This document shows positions 25,435 to 35,036 of a stretch of 46,082 bases of DNA, one piece after another (position 1 is the first letter of the stretch; the number at the start of each line of letters is the position of its first letter). The stretch is from JACRAV01 sp964571235 (GTDB taxonomy: Bacteria > Zixibacteria > MSB-5A5 > GN15 > FEB-12). The stretch covers positions 1 through 46,082 of the forward strand of contig CAZNAI010000009.1 in the NCBI GenBank assembly GCA_964571235.1, read 5' to 3'. The translations under genes and the position numbers were made by a program. The notes below the pieces were generated by a model. The model did not search any database. It had not been told where the DNA came from and worked only from the letters and a program-made list of their open reading frames with translations.

Positions 25435-25968
25435 ATGTCAGACATTGTACAACGGCTACTGCCCGAAATATCCGAAATCAAAGATCCCGGTCTTCGCTCA
25501 AAAGTAACGGCCTGCTGGGACGAAGCAATCGCGTTCCGTGGCTGGACTGAACAGTTGCTTCGGGAGATACCATTCACATTACTGGCCGAAAATGTATCGA
25601 TCGGGTTTATCGATCATGTTCGGGCGGTCTGCGCCATGTGTATCGCATGCGACAAAGTGCTCGACCAATACCATGGCCCGCGCAAGACCAGAGTAAACCG
25701 TGACTTTTTGATTGCCGGAGCGTTGTTGGCCGATGTCGGCAAATTACTCGAGTTTGAAATTGTTGGCGGCAAGGCGGTCAAATCCAACTACGGCCTGCAT
25801 ATCCGCCATCCGTTCAGCGGCGTGGGGTTGGCGTTCAAGCACGGGGTTCCCTCGGAAGTGATGCATATCATTGCGACACATTCCAAAGAGGGGACAGGGG
25901 AGAAGCGCCTTCCGGAGAGTATCATCTTTCATCATGCAGATTTTATCGATTTTGATCTTGTAAAGTAA
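25435..25968 (+). CDS. HD-domain-like protein with altered HD motif
   Basis: 177 residues. The fold and spacing look like an HD phosphohydrolase: IDHVRAV (first His), LLADVGKLLEF at the HD position, HIRHPFSG and ATHSKEG further on. The key His-Asp pair reads Ala-Asp, so one metal ligand is missing and hydrolase activity is uncertain; other His could compensate. ATG 25435 has GAGG about nine bases upstream, while an ATG at 25390 gives an unlikely N-terminus. It is 20 bases before the aconitase-family gene and clearly in its operon. Confidence 0.75.
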   Translation: MSDIVQRLLPEISEIKDPGLRSKVTACWDEAIAFRGWTEQLLREIPFTLLAENVSIGFIDHVRAVCAMCIACDKVLDQYHGPRKTRVNRDFLIAGALLADVGKLLEFEIVGGKAVKSNYGLHIRHPFSGVGLAFKHGVPSEVMHIIATHSKEGTGEKRLPESIIFHHADFIDFDLVK

Positions 25969-25988
25969 GAGAGATAGGAGTGGCAGTA

Positions 25989-27959
25989 ATGCCGCAGAAT
26001 ATAGTTGAAAAGATAGCGCAGAGATTCGCCGTTGGGCTTGAGCCGGGTCAGATTGTTCGGGCGGGTGATTATATATCTATCCAACCGGCGCATGTGATGA
26101 CTCACGACAACACCGGCGCAGTGATCCCAAAGTTCAAATCAATAGGCGCCTCGAAAATTTCCAATCCACGGCAGGTAGTCTTCACGCTCGATCATAATGT
26201 GCAGGATACGTCAGAAGGAAATCTGGCCAAGTATCGCAAGATTGAGCAGTTCGCCAAAGAGATGGGGATCGATTTCTATCCGGCGGGACGGGGGATCGGG
26301 CACCAGATCATGTGCGAGGAAGGGTACGCCTGGCCGGGAACGATGGTGGTAGCTTCCGATTCGCACTCCAACATGTACGGCGGGCTGGGGTGTCTGGGGA
26401 CACCGATTGTCCGCACTGACGCGGCCGCAATTTGGGCAACCGGGCGAACCTGGTGGCAGGTGCCGCCAGTGGCTCGAGTAGAATTGACCGGGAAGTTGCA
26501 GGGTGGAGCGACTGGCAAAGATGTGATTATTACGCTGGCGGGGTTCTTTAACAAGGACGAAGTGTTGAATCATGCGGTTGAGTTTGCGGGCGATGGAGTA
26601 GCTGGGCTATCGGTCAACGACCGACTGGCAATTGCCAATATGACCACCGAATGGGGAGCACTCGCAGGAGTCTTCCCGATCGATAGCGTCACGGTTGAAT
26701 GGCTGGAGAAGCGCTCAGGAACAATTGCCAAGCGTGGTCTGGCGGGAGTGCCCTCGGATGTCGACGGCCACGGCGGCCATCCAAGAATAAGTGGAACGCG
26801 GATTGAGGCGCTTAAGTCGGCAGTGTTGAGTTCGGACTCTGATGCCGTTTACGCCAAGTATCTGTCGCTTGATCTGTCGACTGTGTCGCCACATGTCTCG
26901 GGACCTGACAGTGTGAAGAAAATGACTTCGGTTGCGCAGGTAGCTACACAAAAGATCAAAATACACAAAGCATATTTGTTGTCCTGCGTGAATGCCCGGT
27001 TCGATGATCTCAAAGCGGCGGCGGGCGTTTTGCGCGGGAAGAAAGTAGCCGACGGTGTTGAAATGTACATCGCGGCCGCGTCGAGCGAGGTCCAGTCGGC
27101 CAGCGAACAGAGCGGTGACTGGCAGGCGCTGGTAACGGCGGGCGCAAAACCGCTTCCACCCGGATGCGGACCGTGTATCGGGCTGGGTGTCGGGCTTTTA
27201 CAGGACGGTGAGGTAGGCATTTCCGCCACCAACCGGAATTTTAAGGGAAGAATGGGCTCGCCCAAAGCGCAAGCGTATCTGGGCTCACCCGAGGTGGTCG
27301 CGGCTTCGGCGGTGGCAGGATACATAACCGGTCCAGAGTCGCCGACTGCCGTAGCTGTCAAGGCCCAACTGCGAGAGACGCCGGTGTCGCACGTTACGGG
27401 GTCGGTGAAAGTAATCGACGGTTTCCCACAACAAATCGACGGGGAGCTGATTTTCTGCCATCAGGACAACATGAACACCGACGGCATCTATCCGGGAAAG
27501 TACACTTACAATGATGACATGACACCGGCACAACAGGCCGAAGTCGCGATGGAGAATTATGACCCGGCGTTTCAGCAGATCGTTCGTAAGGGAGATTTGC
27601 TTGTTGGTGGATTCAATTTCGGTACAGGTAGTTCCCGCGAGCAGGCGGCCACGGCACTGAAACATCGCGGACTTCGATTGGTGATTGCCGGATCGTTTAA
27701 TGAGACATACAAACGGAACGCCATTAACAATGGCTTTCTGGCTATCGAAGTACCCGAATTGGTGCGCGATTTGAAGGCGCGATTCGGCGCCGAAAAGCTG
27801 ACCGTGCGAAGCGGGACCACCGCCAAGATCGACTTTGTAAACTCTACACTTCAAACACCAGAAAAGAAATACAGTATCGGCTCAATCGGAGTGGCGGCCC
27901 AGGAACTCATCGTCGAGGACGGGCTCGAAAACTGGGTGAAACGACGGATTAAAGGCTAA
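25989..27959 (+). CDS. Aconitase-superfamily hydratase (single chain)
   Basis: 656 residues of the Fe-S hydro-lyase family. Seen: DNTG and SDSHSNMYGGLGCLG near the N-terminus, cluster ligands in LLSCVN and GCGPCIG, and a fused swivelling domain with GTGSSREQAATALKHRG. It is shorter than AcnA/AcnB (about 850-900) and close to homoaconitase or the roughly 650-residue aconitase type. The substrate could be aconitate, 2-methylaconitate or homoaconitate. ATG 25989 has GGAG eight bases upstream; the GTG nine bases earlier overlaps that site. A PrpD-family gene follows after 19 bases, which favours a methylcitrate-like or citrate-like dehydration/hydration pair. Confidence 0.88.
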   Translation: MPQNIVEKIAQRFAVGLEPGQIVRAGDYISIQPAHVMTHDNTGAVIPKFKSIGASKISNPRQVVFTLDHNVQDTSEGNLAKYRKIEQFAKEMGIDFYPAGRGIGHQIMCEEGYAWPGTMVVASDSHSNMYGGLGCLGTPIVRTDAAAIWATGRTWWQVPPVARVELTGKLQGGATGKDVIITLAGFFNKDEVLNHAVEFAGDGVAGLSVNDRLAIANMTTEWGALAGVFPIDSVTVEWLEKRSGTIAKRGLAGVPSDVDGHGGHPRISGTRIEALKSAVLSSDSDAVYAKYLSLDLSTVSPHVSGPDSVKKMTSVAQVATQKIKIHKAYLLSCVNARFDDLKAAAGVLRGKKVADGVEMYIAAASSEVQSASEQSGDWQALVTAGAKPLPPGCGPCIGLGVGLLQDGEVGISATNRNFKGRMGSPKAQAYLGSPEVVAASAVAGYITGPESPTAVAVKAQLRETPVSHVTGSVKVIDGFPQQIDGELIFCHQDNMNTDGIYPGKYTYNDDMTPAQQAEVAMENYDPAFQQIVRKGDLLVGGFNFGTGSSREQAATALKHRGLRLVIAGSFNETYKRNAINNGFLAIEVPELVRDLKARFGAEKLTVRSGTTAKIDFVNSTLQTPEKKYSIGSIGVAAQELIVEDGLENWVKRRIKG

Positions 27960-27978
27960 CACAAGGAATAAATTCGCA

Positions 27979-29346
27979 ATGGACAAATCATATTCTCGTC
28001 AGATCTCGGAGTTTGCGGTTAAGCTCGATTACAACGATCTGCCACCGGCGGTTGTTCACGAGGTAAAACGGTACGTGTACGATTCAGTTGGTTGCGCTTT
28101 CGGCGGGTATCACACCAAAGATGTGCGTATCCTGCGCGACATCTATACGAACATGGGTGGCAAAGAAGACGCGACTGTTATCGGATTCGGCGACAAGATG
28201 CCGGCGGTCAACGCTACGTTGGTCAATTCACTCATGATCCGGGCGCTGGATTTTAATGATATCTATTGGAAAGAGGACCCCTCGCATCCGTCGGATATTA
28301 TTCCAGCCGCTCTGTCAGTCGCCGAAATGGTAGACGCCTCGATGAAAGAAGTTATCGTCGGCATCGTGCTGGCCTATGAATTTGAGATGCGACTGTGTGA
28401 ATTCGGCAAACCGGGAGTGAGAGAGCGCAAGTGGCATCATGCGACTCTGACTCAATTTGTTTCACCCATTGTCGCCGGACGGCTCCTCGGCCTGACTGTC
28501 GACAAGATGGTAAACGCGATTGGTATCAGCGGGTGCCACAGTCATACGATCGGATGCCCGACTGCCGGGAAACTGACAATGATGAAGAACACGGTTGACC
28601 CAATGGCTACTCAGGCGGGAGTTTTTGCCGCGCTAATGGCAGAAAAAGGTTACTCCGGCACCGAGGCAGTTTTCGAAGGGAAAGAGGGATTGATGGATGT
28701 CTTCGGGCCCTCGTGGGACACCGAAAAACTGCTCGGGAATCTGGGCCAGAAGTACAAGATCCTCGACTGTAGTATGAAGGCGTTTCCGACCGAGGCGCTC
28801 ACTCATACGCACATCACCTGCACGCTCAAAGTAATCAAAGAGAACAATATCATGCCCGATGATATCGACGAAGTGATTGTCACCACAATCGCGCGCGCGT
28901 GTGATATCTTATTCGATCCACACAAGTATCGCCCGGAATCGCGCGAGACTGCCGATCATTCTCTGCCATATTGTATTGCCGCCGCGATTGTCGACAGGCA
29001 GATCACTACCCAGACTTTTTCAGACGAAAAACTCAAAGACCCGCGTATCTGGAATGTGATCGACAAGATCAAAGGGGAGGCGTCGGTTGAGTTTGAAAAC
29101 ATGTTTCCGGCCAAACAACCGTCAAGAGTGAAAGTCCGTACGAAAGACGGTAAAGAGTTTTCGGCCTATTTGGAATATCCGAAGGGTGATCCGCGCGAGC
29201 CGATGACCGAGGATGATCTGAAAGCGAAGTTCAATGCGCTCTCGGCGGAGTTACTCAATGCGGAGCGGCAGGAAAAGATTCGCAAGATGATCTTCTCGTG
29301 CGAGCATATGTCGGCAAGGGCGTTTATGAAGGAACTGGTCGTGTAG
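27979..29346 (+). CDS. MmgE/PrpD-family dehydratase
   Basis: 455 residues. The N-terminal helical domain has the family motifs YDSVGCAFGG and NSLMIRALDFND, and the C-terminal domain has KAFPTEALTHTHI and SRVKVRTKDGKEF. PrpD converts 2-methylcitrate to 2-methylaconitate; other members act on citrate, itaconate-type or related acids. ATG start with AAGGAA upstream. It is co-transcribed with the aconitase-family hydratase. No PrpC or PrpB is adjacent; an ICL/PEPM-family gene lies 8 kb away at 37505 in a different operon. Confidence 0.9.
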   Translation: MDKSYSRQISEFAVKLDYNDLPPAVVHEVKRYVYDSVGCAFGGYHTKDVRILRDIYTNMGGKEDATVIGFGDKMPAVNATLVNSLMIRALDFNDIYWKEDPSHPSDIIPAALSVAEMVDASMKEVIVGIVLAYEFEMRLCEFGKPGVRERKWHHATLTQFVSPIVAGRLLGLTVDKMVNAIGISGCHSHTIGCPTAGKLTMMKNTVDPMATQAGVFAALMAEKGYSGTEAVFEGKEGLMDVFGPSWDTEKLLGNLGQKYKILDCSMKAFPTEALTHTHITCTLKVIKENNIMPDDIDEVIVTTIARACDILFDPHKYRPESRETADHSLPYCIAAAIVDRQITTQTFSDEKLKDPRIWNVIDKIKGEASVEFENMFPAKQPSRVKVRTKDGKEFSAYLEYPKGDPREPMTEDDLKAKFNALSAELLNAERQEKIRKMIFSCEHMSARAFMKELVV

Positions 29347-29420
29347 CACCAAAGATAGACCCCCGCTCTGCATTCCGCTTACAGCGGAACTTGTCGGAGG
29401 TGACACGTGTATACGTTCTT

Positions 29421-29505
29421 TGTAGGTCAGGGTCCCTGTGACCCTGACATCTTCTCAAGAAAATAGTGGAATCCGTCAGCCTCGCAAGGAGGCTGACCTA
29501 CAAAG
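29421..29505. repeat. Two TGTAGGTC-framed palindromes in opposite orientation
   Basis: The first is GTCAGGGT/ACCCTGAC (29426-29448) in the frame TTCTTTGTAGGTC..CCCTG..GACATC. The second, on the other strand, reads TTCTTTGTAGGTC followed by stem AGCCTCC/GGAGGCT with GAC on the far side (about 29473-29508). They are the same family as 696-718. They fill the 185-base gap between two convergent genes and may serve as terminators, though no T tract is present. Confidence 0.75.
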
Positions 29506-29531
29506 AAAAGGGCTGAAGAACCAACTAACCG

Positions 29532-32294
29532 TTACCCCCGCTTGATCGAAAGCGGGCGGGCGGCGTCGGTCATAGCGTCGACTTTGGCGGCGTAGCCGGT
29601 TTTGCGGGCCAATTCATCGTCGGATACTAAGTGGGCATCGACCATCTTAGGCACGCGCCTCCCGGTGCGTAGATAATTGATCTCCGACAGACAACTACTC
29701 CATCCATCGAGCCAGAACTCGAGCACCTGACGCTTTTCGGCGTCGCCAGTGAAGTGAATGATCAGGTCGATGTCACTTTGCGGCCCAGCGTTGCCGTTTT
29801 TGGTTGAGCCGAATACCCAGCAGGCGGCAACGCCGAATCTGGTGGCGTCGAGTTCTGAGGCTATCTTCTCAGCCATTGCTAGTCGCCATTTCCAGTCGGC
29901 GTCTTTGTATTCAACCTGATCCTGCGGTATCGGCGCACCGGCGCGGCGTTCCACTTCCGGCTTGTCGATAAAAGCGAGTGCCTCGTCGGAATCGGCGTCC
30001 ATCATCACCCGCAGTATACAGCCGGGGAATTGGCGGCGAACATCGATGACGCGGAGTGTATCGGACAGATGCGCATACTGGGGGAGCAGTTCGGCAAGTT
30101 GGTTTTCCGCTGATCGCAAGAGCGCTTCGTTGAAGACGACACCATCATCGTCGGGATAAAGCGGCAAATACCGAATCCCCGCCTCTACCAAATCCTGGAA
30201 GAAGTGCGTGCCGAATGACAGGTCGGGTAGATACCCGCCTTTCTTTCGGGCAATTTCAACTAACATAGCGGTGTGATTAATATCCGAATAGGTGACATTC
30301 ACACCCAAACGGATATCGCCGCGACTTCCCCAGCGTCCGGGGCCCATCAAAACAAACTGACGATGCGGCAGGCGCTTGTTCAGGTGCCCAACTGCCTGAC
30401 CAATTTCCATCAGGGTCGAGTGTTCGGCAATACTGCCATACTTCTCCGGATCGACATAAACTATATGTGTCAAATCGGGGACATGCCCGTTAGAGACAAA
30501 GCGTCGCGCGGAAAATACCTGTCGTGCGGCCGGGATATCCCGCGGGATATGGGCCGAGGCGGTTTCTTCGCCCTCGCTTTGCGGCCGACATTGCAATAGA
30601 TAGAACGAACGACCGTCGAAGGCAAACTCGATATCGACCGGAGTGCCGAGGGTCGACTCGAGCATATCCATAATCGCCTTGACCTGTTTGAGAAACGGAG
30701 TACGGGAAACGAGACCCTCGAAAGTGACCACCGCGTCATCACTGTGAAAATCAATGCCGAATTTGCCGGGGACAATCAATCGGCCATCGCGATAGATCGA
30801 CACAATATCTTCGATACCGGGGATTTGGTCGCCGACTTCGATGAGAAATTGCTGAAGCGGCAAGGTCTCAAAGGACTTTTTCTGCAGGTCGATGACATCG
30901 ATAAACTGCGGTGAATAACGAGCGGCGTCTTCGGCTGTGACATTTACTCGCAAATTGGGTTGACCGGGGGCGATCAGGACAGGGTAGTCATCGGCGACCC
31001 GGTCAACAGCGCGAGTACCAAGACCCATGACCATACGGAGGAGGCCGTCTTTTCGGTCGATACGCGGCGACCAGCGGAATTCATTGCGGCTAAAGGCGAC
31101 CCCGGCGTAGGCAGGGAGAAAGTAACCGCCGATCCGCTGGCCAACCACCGCTTGAATCAGAATTCCCATTTCTTCTTTGTAATCGAGCAAACCGTGCTCG
31201 GTGCGATATTGGATGGCGTCGGGGGAGAAGACCGAGGCGTAAACCTCAGCGATTGCATCCTTCAAATCGTGCAATCGCTCCGCCTTGGTTCCCTGATTGG
31301 CCAGAAAGAGCGACTTGTATTTGCCTGAGAAGGCGGTTCCGGCCTGGTCTTCAAGAAGGGAAGAACTTCGAACTATCAGCGGTCGGTCGCCAAAGTCATC
31401 AAGCGCGGCGGCCAGCCCGCGCGAAATCTCAAGCGGGAACTGGGCGTTTTTGAAAATCTGGACAACGTGCGGGTATTCGATACGAACCTGATTGATCTCT
31501 TTGTATTTCTGCTCAATGATGTCATCCAAATCGTTGTGGTGCATGAAGTGCATTGCCAGATCAGAGGTCAGGTGCCAGGTGCGCGGGGTTTTTACCGGCG
31601 CAAGTAGTTCGATCTCGTGCCCCTTCTTTTTCAGAATCTGTTTGGCCAGATAAATGCCGGCGCTTTTCCCCCCCAAAGTACCGTGGGAATCGGCGGCAAA
31701 GATGGTCTTCTTGAGTAGATTGTTCAGATCGGCGACATCGATAAAATGCTGGGCACGGTCGATATACCAAAGCCGGTCGGACAGCAAACGTCGAATAACG
31801 GCGATCTGGACACCTCGACGGGAGGGAGAGGCGATGGCGGATTCATGCAGTGTATGGTGATGATACCGTCTGATGGCGTCGGCGACATCGCCAAGGGGAA
31901 GGCTCCGGTTGATGGTCTGCGACAAAAGGCCGAGCCTCACCTCGCGAATCCAGCGCTGGATCTGATCGAGTATTTGCTCGTTGGAAAGCTCGCGTGCGGC
32001 GATCTGAAATGTCTGCTTGCTTAAATCGCTGGACATGCGGACCGCCGGCAGTTTGATTGGCACATTGCCGCCGTCGACAAGTAGCTCGTCGCCAAACTCC
32101 TCGGTAGATCGCTGTGTTCCCAATAACGCGGTAGCTTCTTTGACCCCGCTCCAGGCGAGATAATTGAGCATTTTGCGGGCAATATTGGAATAGAGCGAGT
32201 AGTCGGTCTGGCGAAGAAGTTCCAGCACCACCATCCAGTCTGCCCGCTGGACGTTGTCGATCTGATCCTGTGGCGGCTGTTGTTCGTTGAGCAT
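29532..32294 (-). CDS. PPDK-type ATP-grasp protein fused to a nucleotidyltransferase domain
   Basis: 920 residues. About 1-190 is unrecognised. The ATP-grasp domain of pyruvate-phosphate-dikinase type spans about 200-600 (GGKSAGIYLAKQIL; RPLIVRSSSLLEDQAGTAF; FDGRSFYLLQCRPQ). A region with GPGRWGSRGDIRLGV follows at about 660-690. The C-terminal minimal nucleotidyltransferase-like domain has GSTKNGNAGPQSDIDLI near 835. The phospho-His and PEP-binding domains of PPDK and PEP synthase are absent, so it cannot be either enzyme. It probably phosphorylates or pyrophosphorylates an unknown substrate. Single gene, no partner on its strand. Confidence 0.8.
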   Translation of the reverse strand: MLNEQQPPQDQIDNVQRADWMVVLELLRQTDYSLYSNIARKMLNYLAWSGVKEATALLGTQRSTEEFGDELLVDGGNVPIKLPAVRMSSDLSKQTFQIAARELSNEQILDQIQRWIREVRLGLLSQTINRSLPLGDVADAIRRYHHHTLHESAIASPSRRGVQIAVIRRLLSDRLWYIDRAQHFIDVADLNNLLKKTIFAADSHGTLGGKSAGIYLAKQILKKKGHEIELLAPVKTPRTWHLTSDLAMHFMHHNDLDDIIEQKYKEINQVRIEYPHVVQIFKNAQFPLEISRGLAAALDDFGDRPLIVRSSSLLEDQAGTAFSGKYKSLFLANQGTKAERLHDLKDAIAEVYASVFSPDAIQYRTEHGLLDYKEEMGILIQAVVGQRIGGYFLPAYAGVAFSRNEFRWSPRIDRKDGLLRMVMGLGTRAVDRVADDYPVLIAPGQPNLRVNVTAEDAARYSPQFIDVIDLQKKSFETLPLQQFLIEVGDQIPGIEDIVSIYRDGRLIVPGKFGIDFHSDDAVVTFEGLVSRTPFLKQVKAIMDMLESTLGTPVDIEFAFDGRSFYLLQCRPQSEGEETASAHIPRDIPAARQVFSARRFVSNGHVPDLTHIVYVDPEKYGSIAEHSTLMEIGQAVGHLNKRLPHRQFVLMGPGRWGSRGDIRLGVNVTYSDINHTAMLVEIARKKGGYLPDLSFGTHFFQDLVEAGIRYLPLYPDDDGVVFNEALLRSAENQLAELLPQYAHLSDTLRVIDVRRQFPGCILRVMMDADSDEALAFIDKPEVERRAGAPIPQDQVEYKDADWKWRLAMAEKIASELDATRFGVAACWVFGSTKNGNAGPQSDIDLIIHFTGDAEKRQVLEFWLDGWSSCLSEINYLRTGRRVPKMVDAHLVSDDELARKTGYAAKVDAMTDAARPLSIKRG

Positions 32295-32410
32295 GGGAGT
32301 AATATCGGCAAACTAAACGGGTGGGACAACGGAAAGTAGATTCCGTCATGACGAAAATCATCGACCGACGTCGTCTACGACTTAGCGCACTGGACCAGCG
32401 GCTGGCCCCG

Positions 32411-34984
32411 CTACATGCACGGTCGCGGCGGTGTGAAGCTGATATAGAGGAAATCGATCAGGGCCGAAAGGTCGGAAATGTCGATTTGTCCCTCCGGATC
32501 ACCGTCGATATTCGCCTCTGCCGCGCACCCGAGAGGGGAAAAGGAAATGTAGAGTCGATCTATGAGCGCCGAAAGATCGGAAATGTCGACCCGGTCGTTC
32601 TCGTCGCAATCCACATTGCCTGTAGCGCCGATACAAGTGCACCGGTCCCCACGGCCGTCACTGTCGGAATCAACCTGGTCCGGATTACTGACCAGAGGGC
32701 AGTTGTCGTGCGCATCTTCGATACCATCAAGATCGGTATCGACACCTTGGGTCCAGGTTGCGAGATAGGCCGCGGGTTTGTCACCGGCGACAGTCATTGT
32801 TCCGCCAACATACAGTTTCCCTTGGTACGGACAAAGCGCGCGAACACTATTATTCCAAAAGTCCCGCCAAGAGACTCCAGAACCTAATGTTCCCCATTGG
32901 CCGGTTTCGAGATTCCATTTGGCAATGTAATTTGCAGGGACGAGGCCTCCCGCATCGATGTAGTCAAATGAACCTCCAACGACCAGTGATCCATTGTGTT
33001 CAGTTAGGCAAAGCGCCCAGGAGGTGTAAAGATCGTCGTCCAATCTCCAATACAAGTCACCGATGCCGTTCCACGAGTGGCCGTTCCAGGTGGACAGACC
33101 TACGGACGTATTGCCCCCAGCCAGATAGAAAAAACCTCCGGCAATCAAGTAACCTTTGTATTCCTTCAGGCACCATACATCACTTGTTGTGCCGGAACCG
33201 AGAGTTGACCAAATTGAACCGTCCCATTGGGAGACATGATTCGCCGCAATTCCTCCAATACTGTCAAACTCACCGCCTGCGGCAAGTCGTCCCTGAAAGG
33301 TCGACAATGACAAAACATAACCGTTGGCTCCACCGAGAGACTGCCACGAAGTACCATCCCAGGCCGCGATCCTTTTTTCAGGCCTTCCCGGAAGGTCAAT
33401 GTAGATAAAGCCCCCACCGACGATGAGAAAGTCGTTCCATACGGTCAGCGCGCTGACGGTGCTGTGAACACCATTTCCGACAGGGGACCATGAAGTTCCA
33501 TCCCAAGCGCTAATGTTTCCCGCTCCAGATTCAGGGCCGCTGAATCCGCCACCGGCGATGAGTTTCCCTCGGTAGACGGTCAGGGCTCGGACTTCGCCTT
33601 TCAATCCATTTCCAAGAGAGTGCCACGACTGGCCGTCCCAGGAGGCGATGTGATTCACCTTGACGCCGTCCATGTACTCAAATCGGCCACCAACAATCAG
33701 TTGGTTATTCCATACTGTCATAGCTTGTGCAATATCATTGGTGCCTGGGGCCATGGCGCCCCAGGTGTGACCGTCCCAGGCGGCAATGCAGTTTGCGGGG
33801 ACCTCGTAGATTTTTTCGAATTCTCCGCCAACTATCAACTGTGATCGAAATGTCCCGAGTGCCGAAACCGGATTCCAACTGACTGAACCCATAATCCCGT
33901 CTGCCAGCGGGTTCCACTTGACGCCGTCCCAAGAGGCCACTTTGTATGTACCGTCAAAATTCGCTGCGCTAAACCAGCCACCTGCCACAATCTGACCTCC
34001 AAACTCTGCTAATGCCAACACCCAATTGGATGTGCCGGCACCCAGCGGTGACCAAGCCGCACCATCCCAGACCGCGATATATTTGGCATCGGCGCCTCCC
34101 GCTTGAGTGAAGTTTCCGCCGACATAGAGTTTGGATCCGGACTGAAGGGCTGCGGATACTTCACCATTTATGGAAGATCCAAAAGTCGAAAAGGATGAAC
34201 CGTCCCATTTTGCAATGCAGTTAGCCGTGATCCCTCCCGCGTGATAAAACACGCCGCCGATTACAAGCCCGTCACCGTATGGAGAAAGAACATTTACTTT
34301 GCCGTCTGTTCCGGAGCCGATGGGTAGCCAATTGCTCCCACCCCACCTTGCCAAGTTGTTGACTGAAATCTCCCCTGAGGCGGAGAATGATCCCCCAGCG
34401 ATCAATTGGCCCTGGTAAACGGCCAGGGCTCTTACTTGTCCGTTAAAGCCAGGCCCGACGGTGGACCAGTTTGTGCCATCCCACACCGCGACATTGTTGG
34501 CAACCACACCCCCGGCATCGGTAAAGGTGCCGCCTACAATCAATTTGGATTCGAAAATGGCGAGCGACCGGACCTCCGGCATGGAGTATTCGTAGCCGGT
34601 CGCCCCTGATCCCAACGCTGTCCAGTTGCTTCCGTCCCAAGCGGCAATGTTGTTTACGCGCGTACTGCCGGCAACTTTGATCCGGCCGCCGACAATCAAC
34701 TTCCCGCCGAACTCTATCATACAATACACAGGGCCGTCGACACCGGGTATCGAAGGCGACACCGAGTTGTCCCAATACACATCGTTCGCATCACTCACTG
34801 GTTTGGCACTGGAATTCAGATGGGGCGCGGGTATAGAGACACCTGAGCGGGGATCAATTAATCGAGGGAAATAGGCCGATGCTCTTTGTATTGGCAAATC
34901 TGCGGCCCCGACTAATGAACAGATCAAAATTGCAGGTATGAACAGGACTACGCACTTAAGAGCGCGACGAGTTGTAGATTTCAT
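32411..34984 (-). CDS. Secreted 13-repeat beta-propeller-like protein with dockerin tail
   Basis: 857 residues. Signal peptide (CVVLFIPAILICSLVGA), then 13 repeats of about 45-55 residues, each with L(I/V)(A/V)GG.F....... and a WDG..W..LG motif, likely stacked beta-propeller blades. A short thrombospondin-3-like stretch follows (DTDLDGIEDAHDNCP, DSDSDGRGDRC), then two dockerin-like modules (NVDCDENDRVDISDLSALID; GQIDISDLSALIDFLYIS). ATG 34984 has GGGAGG five bases upstream. Promoter seen at 35037-35065. No catalytic site; a surface binding or structural role is likely. Confidence 0.88.
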   Translation of the reverse strand: MKSTTRRALKCVVLFIPAILICSLVGAADLPIQRASAYFPRLIDPRSGVSIPAPHLNSSAKPVSDANDVYWDNSVSPSIPGVDGPVYCMIEFGGKLIVGGRIKVAGSTRVNNIAAWDGSNWTALGSGATGYEYSMPEVRSLAIFESKLIVGGTFTDAGGVVANNVAVWDGTNWSTVGPGFNGQVRALAVYQGQLIAGGSFSASGEISVNNLARWGGSNWLPIGSGTDGKVNVLSPYGDGLVIGGVFYHAGGITANCIAKWDGSSFSTFGSSINGEVSAALQSGSKLYVGGNFTQAGGADAKYIAVWDGAAWSPLGAGTSNWVLALAEFGGQIVAGGWFSAANFDGTYKVASWDGVKWNPLADGIMGSVSWNPVSALGTFRSQLIVGGEFEKIYEVPANCIAAWDGHTWGAMAPGTNDIAQAMTVWNNQLIVGGRFEYMDGVKVNHIASWDGQSWHSLGNGLKGEVRALTVYRGKLIAGGGFSGPESGAGNISAWDGTSWSPVGNGVHSTVSALTVWNDFLIVGGGFIYIDLPGRPEKRIAAWDGTSWQSLGGANGYVLSLSTFQGRLAAGGEFDSIGGIAANHVSQWDGSIWSTLGSGTTSDVWCLKEYKGYLIAGGFFYLAGGNTSVGLSTWNGHSWNGIGDLYWRLDDDLYTSWALCLTEHNGSLVVGGSFDYIDAGGLVPANYIAKWNLETGQWGTLGSGVSWRDFWNNSVRALCPYQGKLYVGGTMTVAGDKPAAYLATWTQGVDTDLDGIEDAHDNCPLVSNPDQVDSDSDGRGDRCTCIGATGNVDCDENDRVDISDLSALIDRLYISFSPLGCAAEANIDGDPEGQIDISDLSALIDFLYISFTPPRPCM

Positions 34985-35036
34985 AAGAACCTCCCAGTCC
35001 GTAGTCGAGATTTGGGATGAGCTCGTAATCAATTCC

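Noticed and set aside
29532..32294. Phosphoenolpyruvate synthase or pyruvate phosphate dikinase
   Set aside because: The phospho-His domain and the PEP-binding barrel are absent; only the ATP-grasp part matches.
32411..34984. Kelch or WD40 protein
   Set aside because: Repeats have GG and WDG..W features but not the diagnostic kelch GG-Y-W spacing or the WD40 GH-WD pair; called propeller-like only.
6400..35000. CRISPR arrays from the repeated DNA at dockerin modules
   Set aside because: The repeats are protein-coding, diverged and paired within genes, not regularly spaced identical direct repeats; no cas gene is present.
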